64,000 nt of DNA from Herpetosiphon aurantiacus DSM 785 (GCA_000018565.1 CP000875.1:2123199-2187198); one strand, 5' to 3'. Positions 1 through 8,640 are shown, counted from the first letter of the stretch. Numbers and translations: made by a program. The notes: generated by a model not told the origin, from the letters alone.

Positions 1-1825
1 CGTAGCCATACATTTGGCCTGCAATAAATTCATCGGCCTGAGCAATTTTGGCGGCATTGCGAATTAATTCTAAATCGGTATCACGCATCAGGGTGATGTT
101 ATCGCGAATTGATTGTTGCAGCAGCCGCGTATTTTGAAAGACGGCACTAATTGAGCGTCGTAATTCATCGGGGTCGATATTGCGCGTGCTAATGCCATCA
201 ATTAATACATCGCCGTGGGTTGGGAGATAAAAACCTGCGATCAAATTAGCCAACGAGGTTTTACCTGAGCCAGTTTCACCAACAATTGCTACAGTTTCGC
301 CAGGCTTGATTTCAAAATTGAGCTTTTTTAGCACCATTTTGTTGCGCATATAGGCAAAATGCACATCATTGAACTTAATTTCGCCCTTGACTTCAGCTAA
401 TGCGATTGGTTCGCTGGTTCGTGAAGCTTCGTCTGGTAAGGTGGTAATTTCATCCATCCGTTCAATGCCCAATAACGCTGTGCGCAGATTGAGAATTGTG
501 GCAGGTAAACGCTGGATTGGTTGGAGATAAAATGCGACCATTCCAAACAAAACAACTAACTCACCTGGAGTCATGCGCCCAGCAAATACTTGGCTACTGC
601 CGTACCATAAAATTGAAGCAGTAATTAATGAGGTTGCTAAAACGCTCCATGCGCTGGGCAGGGCGATATTAATTCGGCTATCCATACGAGATTTTGTGAA
701 ATTAGCCAATTTTTCGTTGAGTAAAGCTTTATATTGTTCTTCTGCGCCAAAAACCTTGATTGTTCGTACACAATCAAATACATCGACCATCTGCGAGGTG
801 AATTCTTCCATCCGAATGATTGCGGCTAATTGAGCGTTATACACCCGATCATTCAACGCGAATAAGACAAACCAAACAAGTGGTAAGGCAGCTGCTGCGA
901 TCAAGGCCGCAATTGGGTTATAGAATGCGATAATGCCTAATGCAGTTACAAACATTGCTACATCGGCCAAAATCGTAATCAATCCTTCAGAAAGCGCTAA
1001 TTGCACCCCATCGGCTTGGGTAACCCGCAACACCAGTCCAGGGATACAACGAACATCAAATACTTTCATTGGTAGGCGTAACAGACGATCAATATACTGA
1101 GCTGAATAGGCTTGGTGGACATGCTGCCCAACCTTGGCACTAAGCCATAAACGCCCAAATTGGAGTGTCGATTGGAAAACACTGACCAAAATTAACCCTA
1201 GACCTAAGGCAAAAAGTAATGCTTGATCACGATTTGGGATAATCGAATCGATCAATATTTGCATAAAAAACGAGGTTACCCAGCCTAACGAGGTTGCTAG
1301 CAAGGCGAAGAAGAGCACAATTCCTAACATAAGTTTATGTTGGCGGGCGAGCTGCAACAGGGTTTTGAAGGGCTTAACATCGATCTCGCGAGGTTTGAGC
1401 GCTGCGGTAGGCTTAAATTCAACTAAATAACCACTCCACATGGCCTCAAATTCAGCTTTGCTGAGCGTGCGCAGACCACGGCTAGGGTCTAGCACAACCA
1501 CTGAGGTTGGCGACCATTTATGGATAACCACATAATGGCCTTCGCCACCCTTGAGGTGGGCAATCGCTGGCAATTGGATATGTTGCAATGCGCTATAAAT
1601 CGCTTGAGCAGGCCGTGATTCAAGCCCAATTGCGCGGCCTCCATCACGCAAACCTGCCAAACTTGTACCATTGCGATCGGCTCCAACCAAAGACCGTGCT
1701 TGCTCCAAGGTAATTCGATGCTTGTAGAAATGCGCTACTGATGCAAAAACCGAGGGGCCGCAATCGCGGCCTTCTGAAGCACGAATCCATGGTAAGCGGC
1801 GGTAAATTAACGTCTTACTGAGCAT
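1..1825 (-). CDS. Peptidase-containing (C39) ABC transporter, 3' end cut by window edge
   Basis: About 608 residues are visible; the gene runs off the left edge. Residues 1-125 are a C39 bacteriocin-processing peptidase: catalytic Cys22 in GRDCGPSVF, His97 in GGEGHYVVI and Asp113 in VLDPSRG are all present, so it should be active. An ABC membrane domain with several hydrophobic helices follows, then a nucleotide-binding domain with Walker A GETGSGKT and a Q-loop (VFQNT). The sequence stops before the signature and Walker B motifs. Such exporters cleave a leader after a double-glycine-type site and export the mature peptide across the inner membrane. The ATG overlaps the 3' end of the upstream ATP-grasp gene by 11 bp, indicating translational coupling. 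Together they suggest a graspetide/RiPP locus (inference); the precursor gene is not seen. Confidence 0.93.
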   Translation of the reverse strand, partial: MLSKTLIYRRLPWIRASEGRDCGPSVFASVAHFYKHRITLEQARSLVGADRNGTSLAGLRDGGRAIGLESRPAQAIYSALQHIQLPAIAHLKGGEGHYVVIHKWSPTSVVVLDPSRGLRTLSKAEFEAMWSGYLVEFKPTAALKPREIDVKPFKTLLQLARQHKLMLGIVLFFALLATSLGWVTSFFMQILIDSIIPNRDQALLFALGLGLILVSVFQSTLQFGRLWLSAKVGQHVHQAYSAQYIDRLLRLPMKVFDVRCIPGLVLRVTQADGVQLALSEGLITILADVAMFVTALGIIAFYNPIAALIAAAALPLVWFVLFALNDRVYNAQLAAIIRMEEFTSQMVDVFDCVRTIKVFGAEEQYKALLNEKLANFTKSRMDSRINIALPSAWSVLATSLITASILWYGSSQVFAGRMTPGELVVLFGMVAFYLQPIQRLPATILNLRTALLGIERMDEITTLPDEASRTSEPIALAEVKGEIKFNDVHFAYMRNKMVLKKLNFEIKPGETVAIVGETGSGKTSLANLIAGFYLPTHGDVLIDGISTRNIDPDELRRSISAVFQNTRLLQQSIRDNITLMRDTDLELIRNAAKIAQADEFIAGQMYGY

Positions 1826-2873
1826 TAACAGCCTCCTGAGCCAACGGAATTGGATAATCAATGCTGGCAGCTTGTAACATTGCTGCAAAATGTTCATAAA
1901 TTGGCATACCTGTCAGGCGATCAATCCAATCGAATTGGCCGTTGGGGTTGATTTCGAGAAAAATATGCTCGCCTTCGGGGGTGACAATCATATCGATGCT
2001 GCCAAACACCAGCTGGAGCCGATCCATATAGGTGCGAACCTTGGCGGCCAAATCATCGGGTAATGCATAGATTTGATGCGGAGTGTTAGGTATATCGTAG
2101 CGTCGCCAGTCTTCGCGAGCACGTTCGCTGCTTTGTGAATGAATTGCACAGCTAAAAATTTCGCGACCAACGACGACAATCCGTAATTCAAAGGCTTTTT
2201 CAACGTAGGGTTGGAAAATACCAGGGGTGGGAACTGCATTGCGAGCATTGCTGAAGTGTTGCTTAGAAACCCGATTCGTCAATAATTTGGCAATTTTGCT
2301 TGGTTCTTGATCTTTTGGTGGAATCATCTTGAAAAATGGACGGAATGGCTTATAAATTATTGAATCAGCATGTTGCTCATAGAAATCTTGGGCATATGGC
2401 AGATGCGCTGTAAATAATGTATCTGGAATTTTAAAGCCAATATCAGCGGCTGTCCATAATTGACCGCATTTTTCTTCAAATGCTTCGTGAAATGGTGGTG
2501 GATTGACACAGAAAATGTTATGACATTTGAGCGCTAAAACGATACCTTTATATAACGCACCCCATTCGCTAGAAAAGAAATTCCATTCATCAGTTTGTTT
2601 GGCTAGTTGCTGATAGCGTTCAAGCAGTGGCTCTGGTCGCCAGCTACGCCAAATCCATGCAGCGCTGACATCAGTTGCAAAGTTTATTTCACGCTCACCT
2701 AAGCGCAAAATTGCCTGAGCGTGGCCATCAGCACTCTGATTGATTCGGAATGAGGCATTTTGTTCCATAACCTCTTGGCTTAAGACCACAACCTCTTGAC
2801 CTTGGGCCTCTAAAAGCTCACGGACACTAACCACAGTCGTATCGGTTAAAAGCTTGGTAATGATTAAGATCAC
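1815..2873 (-). CDS. MvdD/MvdC-like ATP-grasp ribosomal peptide maturase (graspetide ligase)
   Basis: 352 residues. The N-terminus (VILIITKLLTDTTV) is the pre-ATP-grasp domain of microviridin-type ligases. The ATP-grasp fold follows: IIYKPFRPF region, acidic metal site in EINPNGQFDW, and the tail DRLTGMPIYEHF. The last blocks are typical of graspetide maturases, which form omega-ester or omega-amide side-chain crosslinks in a precursor core using ATP. I chose GTG at 2873 because AAGGAG lies six bases upstream (2880-2885) and family members start with this beta strand; a longer reading from GTG at 2903 has no Shine-Dalgarno. It is the first gene of a leftward operon with the C39 exporter. Family recognition is fairly sure; the substrate is unknown. 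Confidence 0.85.
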   Translation of the reverse strand: MILIITKLLTDTTVVSVRELLEAQGQEVVVLSQEVMEQNASFRINQSADGHAQAILRLGEREINFATDVSAAWIWRSWRPEPLLERYQQLAKQTDEWNFFSSEWGALYKGIVLALKCHNIFCVNPPPFHEAFEEKCGQLWTAADIGFKIPDTLFTAHLPYAQDFYEQHADSIIYKPFRPFFKMIPPKDQEPSKIAKLLTNRVSKQHFSNARNAVPTPGIFQPYVEKAFELRIVVVGREIFSCAIHSQSSERAREDWRRYDIPNTPHQIYALPDDLAAKVRTYMDRLQLVFGSIDMIVTPEGEHIFLEINPNGQFDWIDRLTGMPIYEHFAAMLQAASIDYPIPLAQEAVNAQ

Positions 2874-2943
2874 TGATGACTCCTTGCTAAATTGTAGCGC
2901 CACATGAATTTTTTGAGAGGATTCGATATGTTGGGTATAGCAA

Positions 2944-2957
2944 AGCTTAGCTAAGCT
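2944..2957. repeat. 14-bp perfect palindrome upstream of ATP-grasp gene
   Basis: AGCTTAGCTAAGCT is its own reverse complement. It lies about 70 bp upstream of the chosen start of the ATP-grasp gene, inside the predicted leader. It could be a regulator-binding site or part of a leader RNA hairpin; no family is assigned. Confidence 0.5.
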
Positions 2958-3205
2958 GGCTGCTGGAACTTAATCTAGCCAGAGGCTAAATTTTTGCCAA
3001 ACTTAACTACACTGCATACCTATCGAGCATGCAATTCAAACTATTATGATGAATAGCTATAAAGAATCTTATCAAGCCTTGATTAACGACTTGAATTGAT
3101 CAGGAATGACTTGATTAAATATATCTGAACTGATACCAATTCAGATAATTTAACGAGACACCTAGCCGAACATCCATCCGATTTATTGATTAAGGATTGT
3201 GTGAT

Positions 3206-3222
3206 TTGGCAAGATTTGCCAA
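3206..3222. repeat. Inverted repeat TTGGCAA-N3-TTGCCAA
   Basis: Two perfect 7-base arms are separated by three bases. The position is between the promoter at 3446-3474 and the ATP-grasp gene. The size and spacing are operator-like. No binding protein can be named. Confidence 0.5.
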
Positions 3223-3445
3223 GGGTTTACTGGTCGATTTAGGAATGTGAATGAGGGAGAGCTGGCTGATTCCTAAATATATCGATCAGGTGATGTTTTC
3301 GCTTGTGGCAACCAAATATCGCTTTTGGCAAAGCAAATGCAACTTATGGGAGCACCCACAAGGTTACGATGGTTTATTTGCCACAATTGAGTTGGGATTA
3401 CCGTGTAGAGGACTAGAAAGTAGGTAGGACTACGGTATGGAGGGC

Positions 3446-3474
3446 ATCATAACAAGAACTTGTAATAATGTCAA
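3446..3474 (-). promoter_or_regulatory. Sigma70-type promoter for the ATP-grasp/exporter operon
   Basis: On the minus strand: TTGACA (3474-3469), exactly 17 bases, then TATGAT (3451-3446). The -35 is a perfect consensus match and the -10 has five of six. Transcription would start near 3440, leaving a leader of about 565 nt before the GTG at 2873. Confidence 0.75.
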
Positions 3475-3787
3475 CTTTTTATCAAAAAAACGACATATCC
3501 TAATAGTAGAGCAGATTTTTAATCTTTTTTTAGCTACTTTAAGGAAATTTGGTAAATAAAGCATTAAAAAATGGTTACTTAAACCGATCAACCATGAATA
3601 TTAAGTTATTTATCATGAGGTTAGCTGGTTAAGCTGCCAACGTTAATCTATTTTGGTCGTGCTGATGTTGGCTAAAAACATGCTCGCCGCCTGCCAACCT
3701 GGGTGCTATGCGAATTTTTACATATGCGGTAGACTAGGGTTACGCAATGTCGCGCCGATCATTGTTTTGCAAACGTAGGGTATCGCT

Positions 3788-5578
3788 ATGCCGATGACCA
3801 ATCAATCTCTTGCCGCCCGCCGTTCATCTGCCGCAGCCAAATCAACTGCTCAAAATCCCATGCGCCTTTTATTAACCTTATATCGTGAGGATTGGGGTAA
3901 ATTAGCGCTGGCTAGCCTGATCTATATTGTTAAACATAGTCCAGTTTGGATTATGCCGCTAATTACTGCCGATATTATTAATATTATTGCCAGTCAAGGC
4001 CAAATCGGGCTTGGGCGTTTATGGTTTGATGGATTTTTGTTGTTAATTGTGTTATTGCAGAATATTCCAACTCAGTATGTTTATATTCGCTTGCTAAGCC
4101 GCGCAATTCGCCGTATGGAAAGCAAATTGCGTTCGATGTTAGCGCAGCAGCTTCAATTAATTTCAATTGGTTTTTACAATCAACGTAGTAGCGGCGTGTT
4201 GCAGGCCAAGGTACTGCGCGATGTTGAAATTATCGAGCAATTAACCCGCAATGTGTTTCAGAGTTTCCCTGCGGCAATTTTAAATTTGCTGGCAGCAATT
4301 ATTGTGGTGGCCTTTCGTTCACCATGGTTTTTAGTCTTTTTTGTGGCAACTGTGCCGCTCGCAGCAATTGTGTTGCGTACCACTCGTAATCCCATTCAAT
4401 CGAGCAATAGCGCCTTTCGTCATCAAGTTGAGCGTTTGGCAGCACGCTTGAGCGAAATGATCCAACTGATTCCGATTACTCGTGCTCATGCCGCCGAAGA
4501 AGAAGAAATGCGCAAACTTGATCGGCGCTTGGTGCAATTTCAACATGCTGGGTTGCGCCTCGATGCGGTCAATTCACTATTTGGGGCGGCTTCATGGGTC
4601 AGCTTCAATCTGTTCAATGGCTTGTGTTTAGTCGTTGCTGCTTGGGCTTGCTACACCCAATTTTTGCCCTTGGCTGTGGGCGATGTGGTTTTGATGACCA
4701 GCTATTTCTCAATTTTGACTGGCGCAGTGATGGAATTAGCCAACCTTGCACCCCAAATTAGCAAAGGCTTGGAATCGGTCCAGTCGGTCAGCGAAATTCT
4801 GGATAACGATGATATTGAGGATAACGAAGGCAAACAACGCCTCAATCAAGTTGCTGGGCATTTTCAATTTAATAATGTGCATTTCAGCTACCCTGATACC
4901 CAACGTTCATCGCTCTACGACCTGACGTTGGAAGTGCAGCCAGGCGAAACAATTGCCTTCGTCGGCCCATCGGGTTCGGGTAAATCGACCTTGCTTAATT
5001 TGGTAATTGGCTTTTTGCAACCCAGCGCTGGCAACATTTTGCTTGATGGTCATGATCTACAAACGCTTGATTTGCGCAGCTATCGCCGCCATATCTCGGT
5101 TGTTTCGCAAGAAACCTTGCTCTTCGATGGTTCGGTGCGCGACAATATTTGTTATGGTTTGAATGATGTGAGCGAAGCGACGATTGAGCAAGCCTTGCGC
5201 GATGCCAATGCCTTGGAGTTTGTGCTCGACATGCCCGATGGCCTCGATACGATCATTGGCGAACGTGGCACGCGGCTTTCGGGTGGCCAACGCCAGCGCT
5301 TAGCAATTGCGCGAGCCTTGATTCGCAACCCACGGGTTTTGATTTTGGATGAAGCAACGTCGGCGCTCGATAGCATCTCGGAAGGCTTAATTCAAGAGGC
5401 CTTAGAACGCTTGATGCAAGGCCGTACTACCTTTGTGGTTGCTCACCGCCTTTCGACCGTGCGCAACGCTGATCGGATTGTGGTAATTGAGCATGGCCAA
5501 ATTGTTGAGGTTGGTAGTCATCAAACCTTAATTGCCCAACACGGAGCCTACGCCCAGTTGCAAGCCTTGCAAGCCTAA
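3788..5578 (+). CDS. ABC transporter, fused permease and ATPase (type I exporter)
   Basis: 596 residues, a full half-transporter length. An N-terminal membrane domain (about residues 35-330, with hydrophobic helices such as LLLIVLLQNIP and LNLLAAIIVVAF) is followed by an ABC ATPase: Walker A GPSGSGKST, signature LSGGQRQRL, Walker B VLILDEATSALD, H-loop VAHRLSTV. It should act as a homodimeric inner-membrane exporter. Unlike the exporter at the left edge it lacks a C39 peptidase. Its substrate cannot be told from sequence. It is divergent from the graspetide-like operon, so it could be that locus's second exporter or an unrelated drug/lipid exporter. The start has only a weak TAGGG ribosome site; ATG at 3794 is an alternative. 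Confidence 0.92.
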   Translation: MPMTNQSLAARRSSAAAKSTAQNPMRLLLTLYREDWGKLALASLIYIVKHSPVWIMPLITADIINIIASQGQIGLGRLWFDGFLLLIVLLQNIPTQYVYIRLLSRAIRRMESKLRSMLAQQLQLISIGFYNQRSSGVLQAKVLRDVEIIEQLTRNVFQSFPAAILNLLAAIIVVAFRSPWFLVFFVATVPLAAIVLRTTRNPIQSSNSAFRHQVERLAARLSEMIQLIPITRAHAAEEEEMRKLDRRLVQFQHAGLRLDAVNSLFGAASWVSFNLFNGLCLVVAAWACYTQFLPLAVGDVVLMTSYFSILTGAVMELANLAPQISKGLESVQSVSEILDNDDIEDNEGKQRLNQVAGHFQFNNVHFSYPDTQRSSLYDLTLEVQPGETIAFVGPSGSGKSTLLNLVIGFLQPSAGNILLDGHDLQTLDLRSYRRHISVVSQETLLFDGSVRDNICYGLNDVSEATIEQALRDANALEFVLDMPDGLDTIIGERGTRLSGGQRQRLAIARALIRNPRVLILDEATSALDSISEGLIQEALERLMQGRTTFVVAHRLSTVRNADRIVVIEHGQIVEVGSHQTLIAQHGAYAQLQALQA

Positions 5579-5589
5579 ATAATCGCACC

Positions 5590-5620
5590 GCGCCCTGCAA
5601 TCAAGGCCATTGCGGGGCGC
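5590..5620 (+). terminator. Hairpin after the ABC exporter
   Basis: GCGCCCTGCAAT (5590-5601) pairs with ATTGCGGGGCGC (5609-5620) across a 7-base loop, with one G-T wobble. No clear T run follows, so it may be a weak terminator or an mRNA-stabilising stem before the LRR gene 20 bp further on. Confidence 0.6.
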
Positions 5621-5640
5621 ATAAATTAAATGAGGGAAGC

Positions 5641-7170
5641 ATGACCGAAGATTTCCTCCGCTACAATGATTGGCCCTTGGTTTTAGCAACTGCCCGTGAC
5701 GAGCAATGGACGAACTTATTGCTGAGCTGTTGTCCACTTGAAACAAACCCTGAACTTCTGAATCTCCTGGGCCAATGTCATAGCCTGAATAGCCTTGGTT
5801 TATTTCAGTGTAAGTTAACCGAAGTACCAACAGTATTACGCCAGTTACCACTAAAGGTATTAAGCTTGAGTTGTAATAACTTACGCCAGTTACCCGATTG
5901 GTTAATTGAATTGCCGCTCGTTGAATTGTCGCTTTTTGGTTGCCCTCACGTTGAATTGCCAGCAAATTTTGATCAAAGCTCAATCGAAATCCTCGATCTA
6001 AGCTCCAACGAAATGACCGAGTTGCCAGCTATTGTTAGGCGCATGCCGAAATTGAAACAGCTTTTGTTGCGGGAGAATCATTTTCAGAGCATTCCCCGCC
6101 TGATTGCCGATACTGCCATCGAACGGCTTGACTTGGCTGAAAACCCAATTCGCGATTTTCGTTTGCTTCCTGCTACCCGCTTACGCATTTTGAATCTTAG
6201 CAACACTGGATTGACAATGCTGCCGATCGAGTTGCGTCAGCACCCACTCCAAGAGCTTGATCTTTCGAGGCTTGATGATTTACATATTCCACCCTGGTTC
6301 GCAGAACTAAGCAGTCTTCGCATTTTAAATTTATTCTATAGCAACTTCTCTGAGCCAGAACTGCATCTGCCAACAAACTTGGCTGCTGTTTGGATGCAAC
6401 ATTGCAACTTAACCTCTATTCCTCAGGCGATTCAATCCAACCCGCAATTACGCTCGCTCAACCTTAGTGAAAACAATTTTGCCGATGCTGAGTTGGTGGT
6501 CAATGGCCCATGCGAATTTATCAACTTATCGGAATCATCGTTAGGTGAGCTTATTTTAGCCGATCACGCTCTATCAAGCCTTAAGAGTCTTGATCTTCAA
6601 ATGGCAAACGTTAAGCAGGTTCGGAATTTAGCGAAGTGTCGAAATTTAGGCGGATTGCGTTGCGTTGATGCCTATTTACTTGCAATGCCCACTACGCCTG
6701 AGTGGCTGAAGAGTCTTCGTTACTTGTGGCTCAATGGCGACTTTTCTAACGAACATATTCCGTCGTGGTTTTGGCAGCTTGAGCAACTCCAATCACTCCA
6801 TTTGCAATCGCCAGATTGGACACTGCTTGACCCGCGGATTGGTCAATTGAGTGAACTCCAAGATTTGTCAATTTATAGTACACGGTTTGAGCATGTTCCA
6901 ATCAGTTTATTACAATTAACCAAATTGCATAGGCTACAGCTGCATCTTGCAGATCCAAGCCATTTTAATTGGCTAGCAAGTTTGCCAGCATTACACGAGT
7001 TGGGTTCGTATCCTTATGGTCAGAAACCACCGTTGGCGATTCAAGCACGAGCTGCTGACGCAGATTTTCGTTATCATAACCAATTTGCAGAGAGTAACGA
7101 TGACGACGGGTTGTATCCTCATGCTGATTTGGCTTGGCTTGATCGGTATTTTCCCCAAAACGATCGTTAA
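5641..7170 (+). CDS. Leucine-rich-repeat protein
   Basis: 509 residues built almost entirely of leucine-rich repeats of about 20-24 residues (for example LKVLSLSCNNLRQLPDWL and IEILDLSSNEMTELPAIV). There is no signal peptide, transmembrane segment or catalytic domain, so it is probably a cytoplasmic protein-interaction scaffold. A GAGG site lies just ahead of the ATG. It follows the ABC exporter by 62 bp with a hairpin between, so co-transcription is possible. It does not resemble the STM4015-like LRR proteins at 21-25 kb: the repeat phasing is regular here and the conserved WW and C-terminal blocks of that family are missing. No specific function can be assigned. Confidence 0.85.
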   Translation: MTEDFLRYNDWPLVLATARDEQWTNLLLSCCPLETNPELLNLLGQCHSLNSLGLFQCKLTEVPTVLRQLPLKVLSLSCNNLRQLPDWLIELPLVELSLFGCPHVELPANFDQSSIEILDLSSNEMTELPAIVRRMPKLKQLLLRENHFQSIPRLIADTAIERLDLAENPIRDFRLLPATRLRILNLSNTGLTMLPIELRQHPLQELDLSRLDDLHIPPWFAELSSLRILNLFYSNFSEPELHLPTNLAAVWMQHCNLTSIPQAIQSNPQLRSLNLSENNFADAELVVNGPCEFINLSESSLGELILADHALSSLKSLDLQMANVKQVRNLAKCRNLGGLRCVDAYLLAMPTTPEWLKSLRYLWLNGDFSNEHIPSWFWQLEQLQSLHLQSPDWTLLDPRIGQLSELQDLSIYSTRFEHVPISLLQLTKLHRLQLHLADPSHFNWLASLPALHELGSYPYGQKPPLAIQARAADADFRYHNQFAESNDDDGLYPHADLAWLDRYFPQNDR

Positions 7171-7178
7171 AAACCAAC

Positions 7179-7266
7179 AGCGTAGCAACCCTAAACCCTT
7201 TAGTATGGCTACGCTATATGTTTCCACATCGGTGGAGTGTGTTCTTTCTGATTTCGTTGAAAGAAC
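7179..7266. repeat. Two consecutive inverted repeats in convergent gap
   Basis: AGCGTAGC (7179-7186) pairs with GCTACGCT (7208-7215), and GTTCTTTC (7241-7248) pairs with GAAAGAAC (7259-7266). With the terminator at 7298-7330 they give three stems within 160 bp between convergent genes. Confidence 0.45.
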
Positions 7267-7297
7267 CCCTATTCATCGCTCAATTGTTAGTATAAAG

Positions 7298-7330
7298 CCC
7301 CCAAATGGATGTAGATTGTACATTTGGGGG
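7298..7330. terminator. Bidirectional terminator hairpin between convergent genes
   Basis: CCCCCAAATG (7298-7307) and CATTTGGGGG (7321-7330) form a perfect 10-bp stem with a 13-base loop. It sits two bases beyond the stop of the leftward regulator gene and about 130 bp beyond the rightward LRR gene. Confidence 0.7.
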
Positions 7331-7332
7331 GA

Positions 7333-8187
7333 TTAATTGCTGAGAAAAAGCCCAAACGCTACTAAAATATGTTCAATTGTTGCCTCAAGTTTACGCCGAC
7401 CAATCGCCTCTTGGGCCGCAATGCGCTCTTGCGAAACGCCTTGCAAAATCCGATTGAGAATTTTTAGCTCGAAAGTCGAGAGTTGTTGATTGGTGAGAAA
7501 ATCACGGATTGAACGTTGAAGCTGCATCAAGCCACCCGCTCGCTCTAGAATCTGCTCACGTTGTTGTTGCAAATGGCGTGGGCAATAGATCGAATTGGTG
7601 AGGTGGCTCAACAGCACCCGTAGTTCATCCAATGACCAATCGGTGCTTGCGCTTGGTGCTGCTTGATTTTGATACGCCGCAATCACCGTGTGCATAATAT
7701 CCAAATGTTGTTTTCGAATAATCTCACACGCAATTTGATCAACGCCGTCGATGGCTGGCGGTGTTGGATTATTTAAACTTTGCTGTAAACGCTGAAAATG
7801 TTCAGGCCGCAAAGGCTTTTCAAACAATTGATAACAGCCAGCAATTTTTGCTTCCCACTCGCGATGTAAGGTTTTATCGGTCGTCATGCCAAAAATTGGT
7901 GCTTGTTGGAGGCGCTGTTCGTGCATGGCATGGCTTAGCCAGGTTGCTAAAACTGAGCCTTCTAAATTGCGATATGCCGGATCAGGCATTTTCATATCGA
8001 GCATAATTACGCAATTGAGCGGCGGCTGCTCACGATCGAGCATACTGACACAATATTGCCACATTGCAAAGAGACTTTTGAGCCAAACAACCTGCCAGCC
8101 ACAGCGTTGGGCAATCACTTGCACAATCGTGGCATCAGTCTGGGCATCCTCAGCCAGCAGCAGAATTGGTTCGGCATTATCCAACAT
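7333..8187 (-). CDS. Response regulator with divergent receiver and LuxR-like C-terminal helix-turn-helix
   Basis: 284 residues. Residues 1-135 are a receiver domain: acidic pair in LLAEDAQTD, phospho-acceptor Asp in VIMLDMKMP, Thr in GMTTD and Lys in FEKPLRP. A helical linker follows. The last ~50 residues (LSTFELKILNRILQGVSQE onward) align with the GerE/LuxR pattern LTPRELEVLRLIAQGLSNK, though the recognition helix is degenerate, so DNA binding is likely but not sure. It is the third gene of a leftward kinase - CheY-like - regulator set and begins five bases after the receiver gene, so it is probably the output of that phosphorelay. Confidence 0.8.
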   Translation of the reverse strand: MLDNAEPILLLAEDAQTDATIVQVIAQRCGWQVVWLKSLFAMWQYCVSMLDREQPPLNCVIMLDMKMPDPAYRNLEGSVLATWLSHAMHEQRLQQAPIFGMTTDKTLHREWEAKIAGCYQLFEKPLRPEHFQRLQQSLNNPTPPAIDGVDQIACEIIRKQHLDIMHTVIAAYQNQAAPSASTDWSLDELRVLLSHLTNSIYCPRHLQQQREQILERAGGLMQLQRSIRDFLTNQQLSTFELKILNRILQGVSQERIAAQEAIGRRKLEATIEHILVAFGLFLSN

Positions 8188-8192
8188 AACAG

Positions 8193-8603
8193 TTAAATCT
8201 CCCAGACAGCTTCGCCAGCTAAAATCCGCTGGATTTGTAATGGAAAACGTTTGGTATTAATTGGTTTACCGATCATACCATCAAAGCCAACTTGTTGGTA
8301 TAAGACAACGCGCTGCGGCACAACATCGGCTGTCCAAGCAATAATTTTGGTTTTTGGCAATAATTCACGCAGCTCTTGATAGAGTTTGATTCCACTCTCC
8401 TTGGGCATGTGAATATCCAATAATAAAAGGTCGAAGCCAATCTTGGGGTGTTCATCGTGCCACGTAAAGAAACTCTGGCCGGAACGCCAGCCGCCTTGAT
8501 AATGGGCATGCAGTTGATGAATCAGACAAACCCGCGCAATTTCTAAATTTTGTGGGTTATCTTCAATCACCCCTGCTGAGATTTGGGTTGTTGCTGTGAG
8601 CAT
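8193..8603 (-). CDS. Single-domain response regulator (CheY-like)
   Basis: 136 residues, one receiver domain only. Phosphorylation residues are present: acidic GVIEDNPQN, Asp in LLLLDIHMP, Thr in IIAWTAD and Lys in MIGKPINTK. There is no output domain, so it may carry phosphate between the hybrid kinase encoded upstream and the regulator encoded downstream (inference from gene order). AGGAGG stands eight bases before the ATG. Gaps of 37 bp to the kinase gene and 5 bp to the next gene support one operon. Confidence 0.88.
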   Translation of the reverse strand: MLTATTQISAGVIEDNPQNLEIARVCLIHQLHAHYQGGWRSGQSFFTWHDEHPKIGFDLLLLDIHMPKESGIKLYQELRELLPKTKIIAWTADVVPQRVVLYQQVGFDGMIGKPINTKRFPLQIQRILAGEAVWEI

Positions 8604-8640
8604 TCTATTCTTCCTCCTAAAACGTGAGTTCTCTTATCGG

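Larger units (their letters stand above)
2874..3787. other. Gene-poor 0.9-kb divergent intergenic region
   Basis: This AT-richer stretch separates the leftward graspetide-like operon from the rightward ABC exporter. It holds a consensus promoter reading left (3446-3474), two perfect inverted repeats (2944-2957, 3206-3222) and only very short reading frames on both strands. The longest is a 58-codon frame at 3251-3427 (+), antisense to the predicted leader and not convincing. No RiPP precursor with an obvious acidic/Thr/Ser/Lys core is visible. I saw no strong promoter for the gene at 3788. Confidence 0.6.

Noticed and set aside
3301-3420. Open frame on the minus strand after the promoter at 3446-3474, considered as the missing precursor
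   Set aside because: No ATG and no ribosome site; only TTG or GTG starts without supporting sequence.
3251-3427. 58-codon frame (+) starting ATG with AGGA six bases upstream, considered as a RiPP precursor or small protein
   Set aside because: It lacks a graspetide-like core, is antisense to the predicted operon leader, and a frame of this length is expected by chance in 0.9 kb.
3665-3778. 37-codon Cys-containing frame (+) just before the ABC exporter, considered as an exported peptide
   Set aside because: No ribosome site; amino-acid order is not leader-core like; it ends nine bases before the exporter start, but coupling alone is weak evidence.
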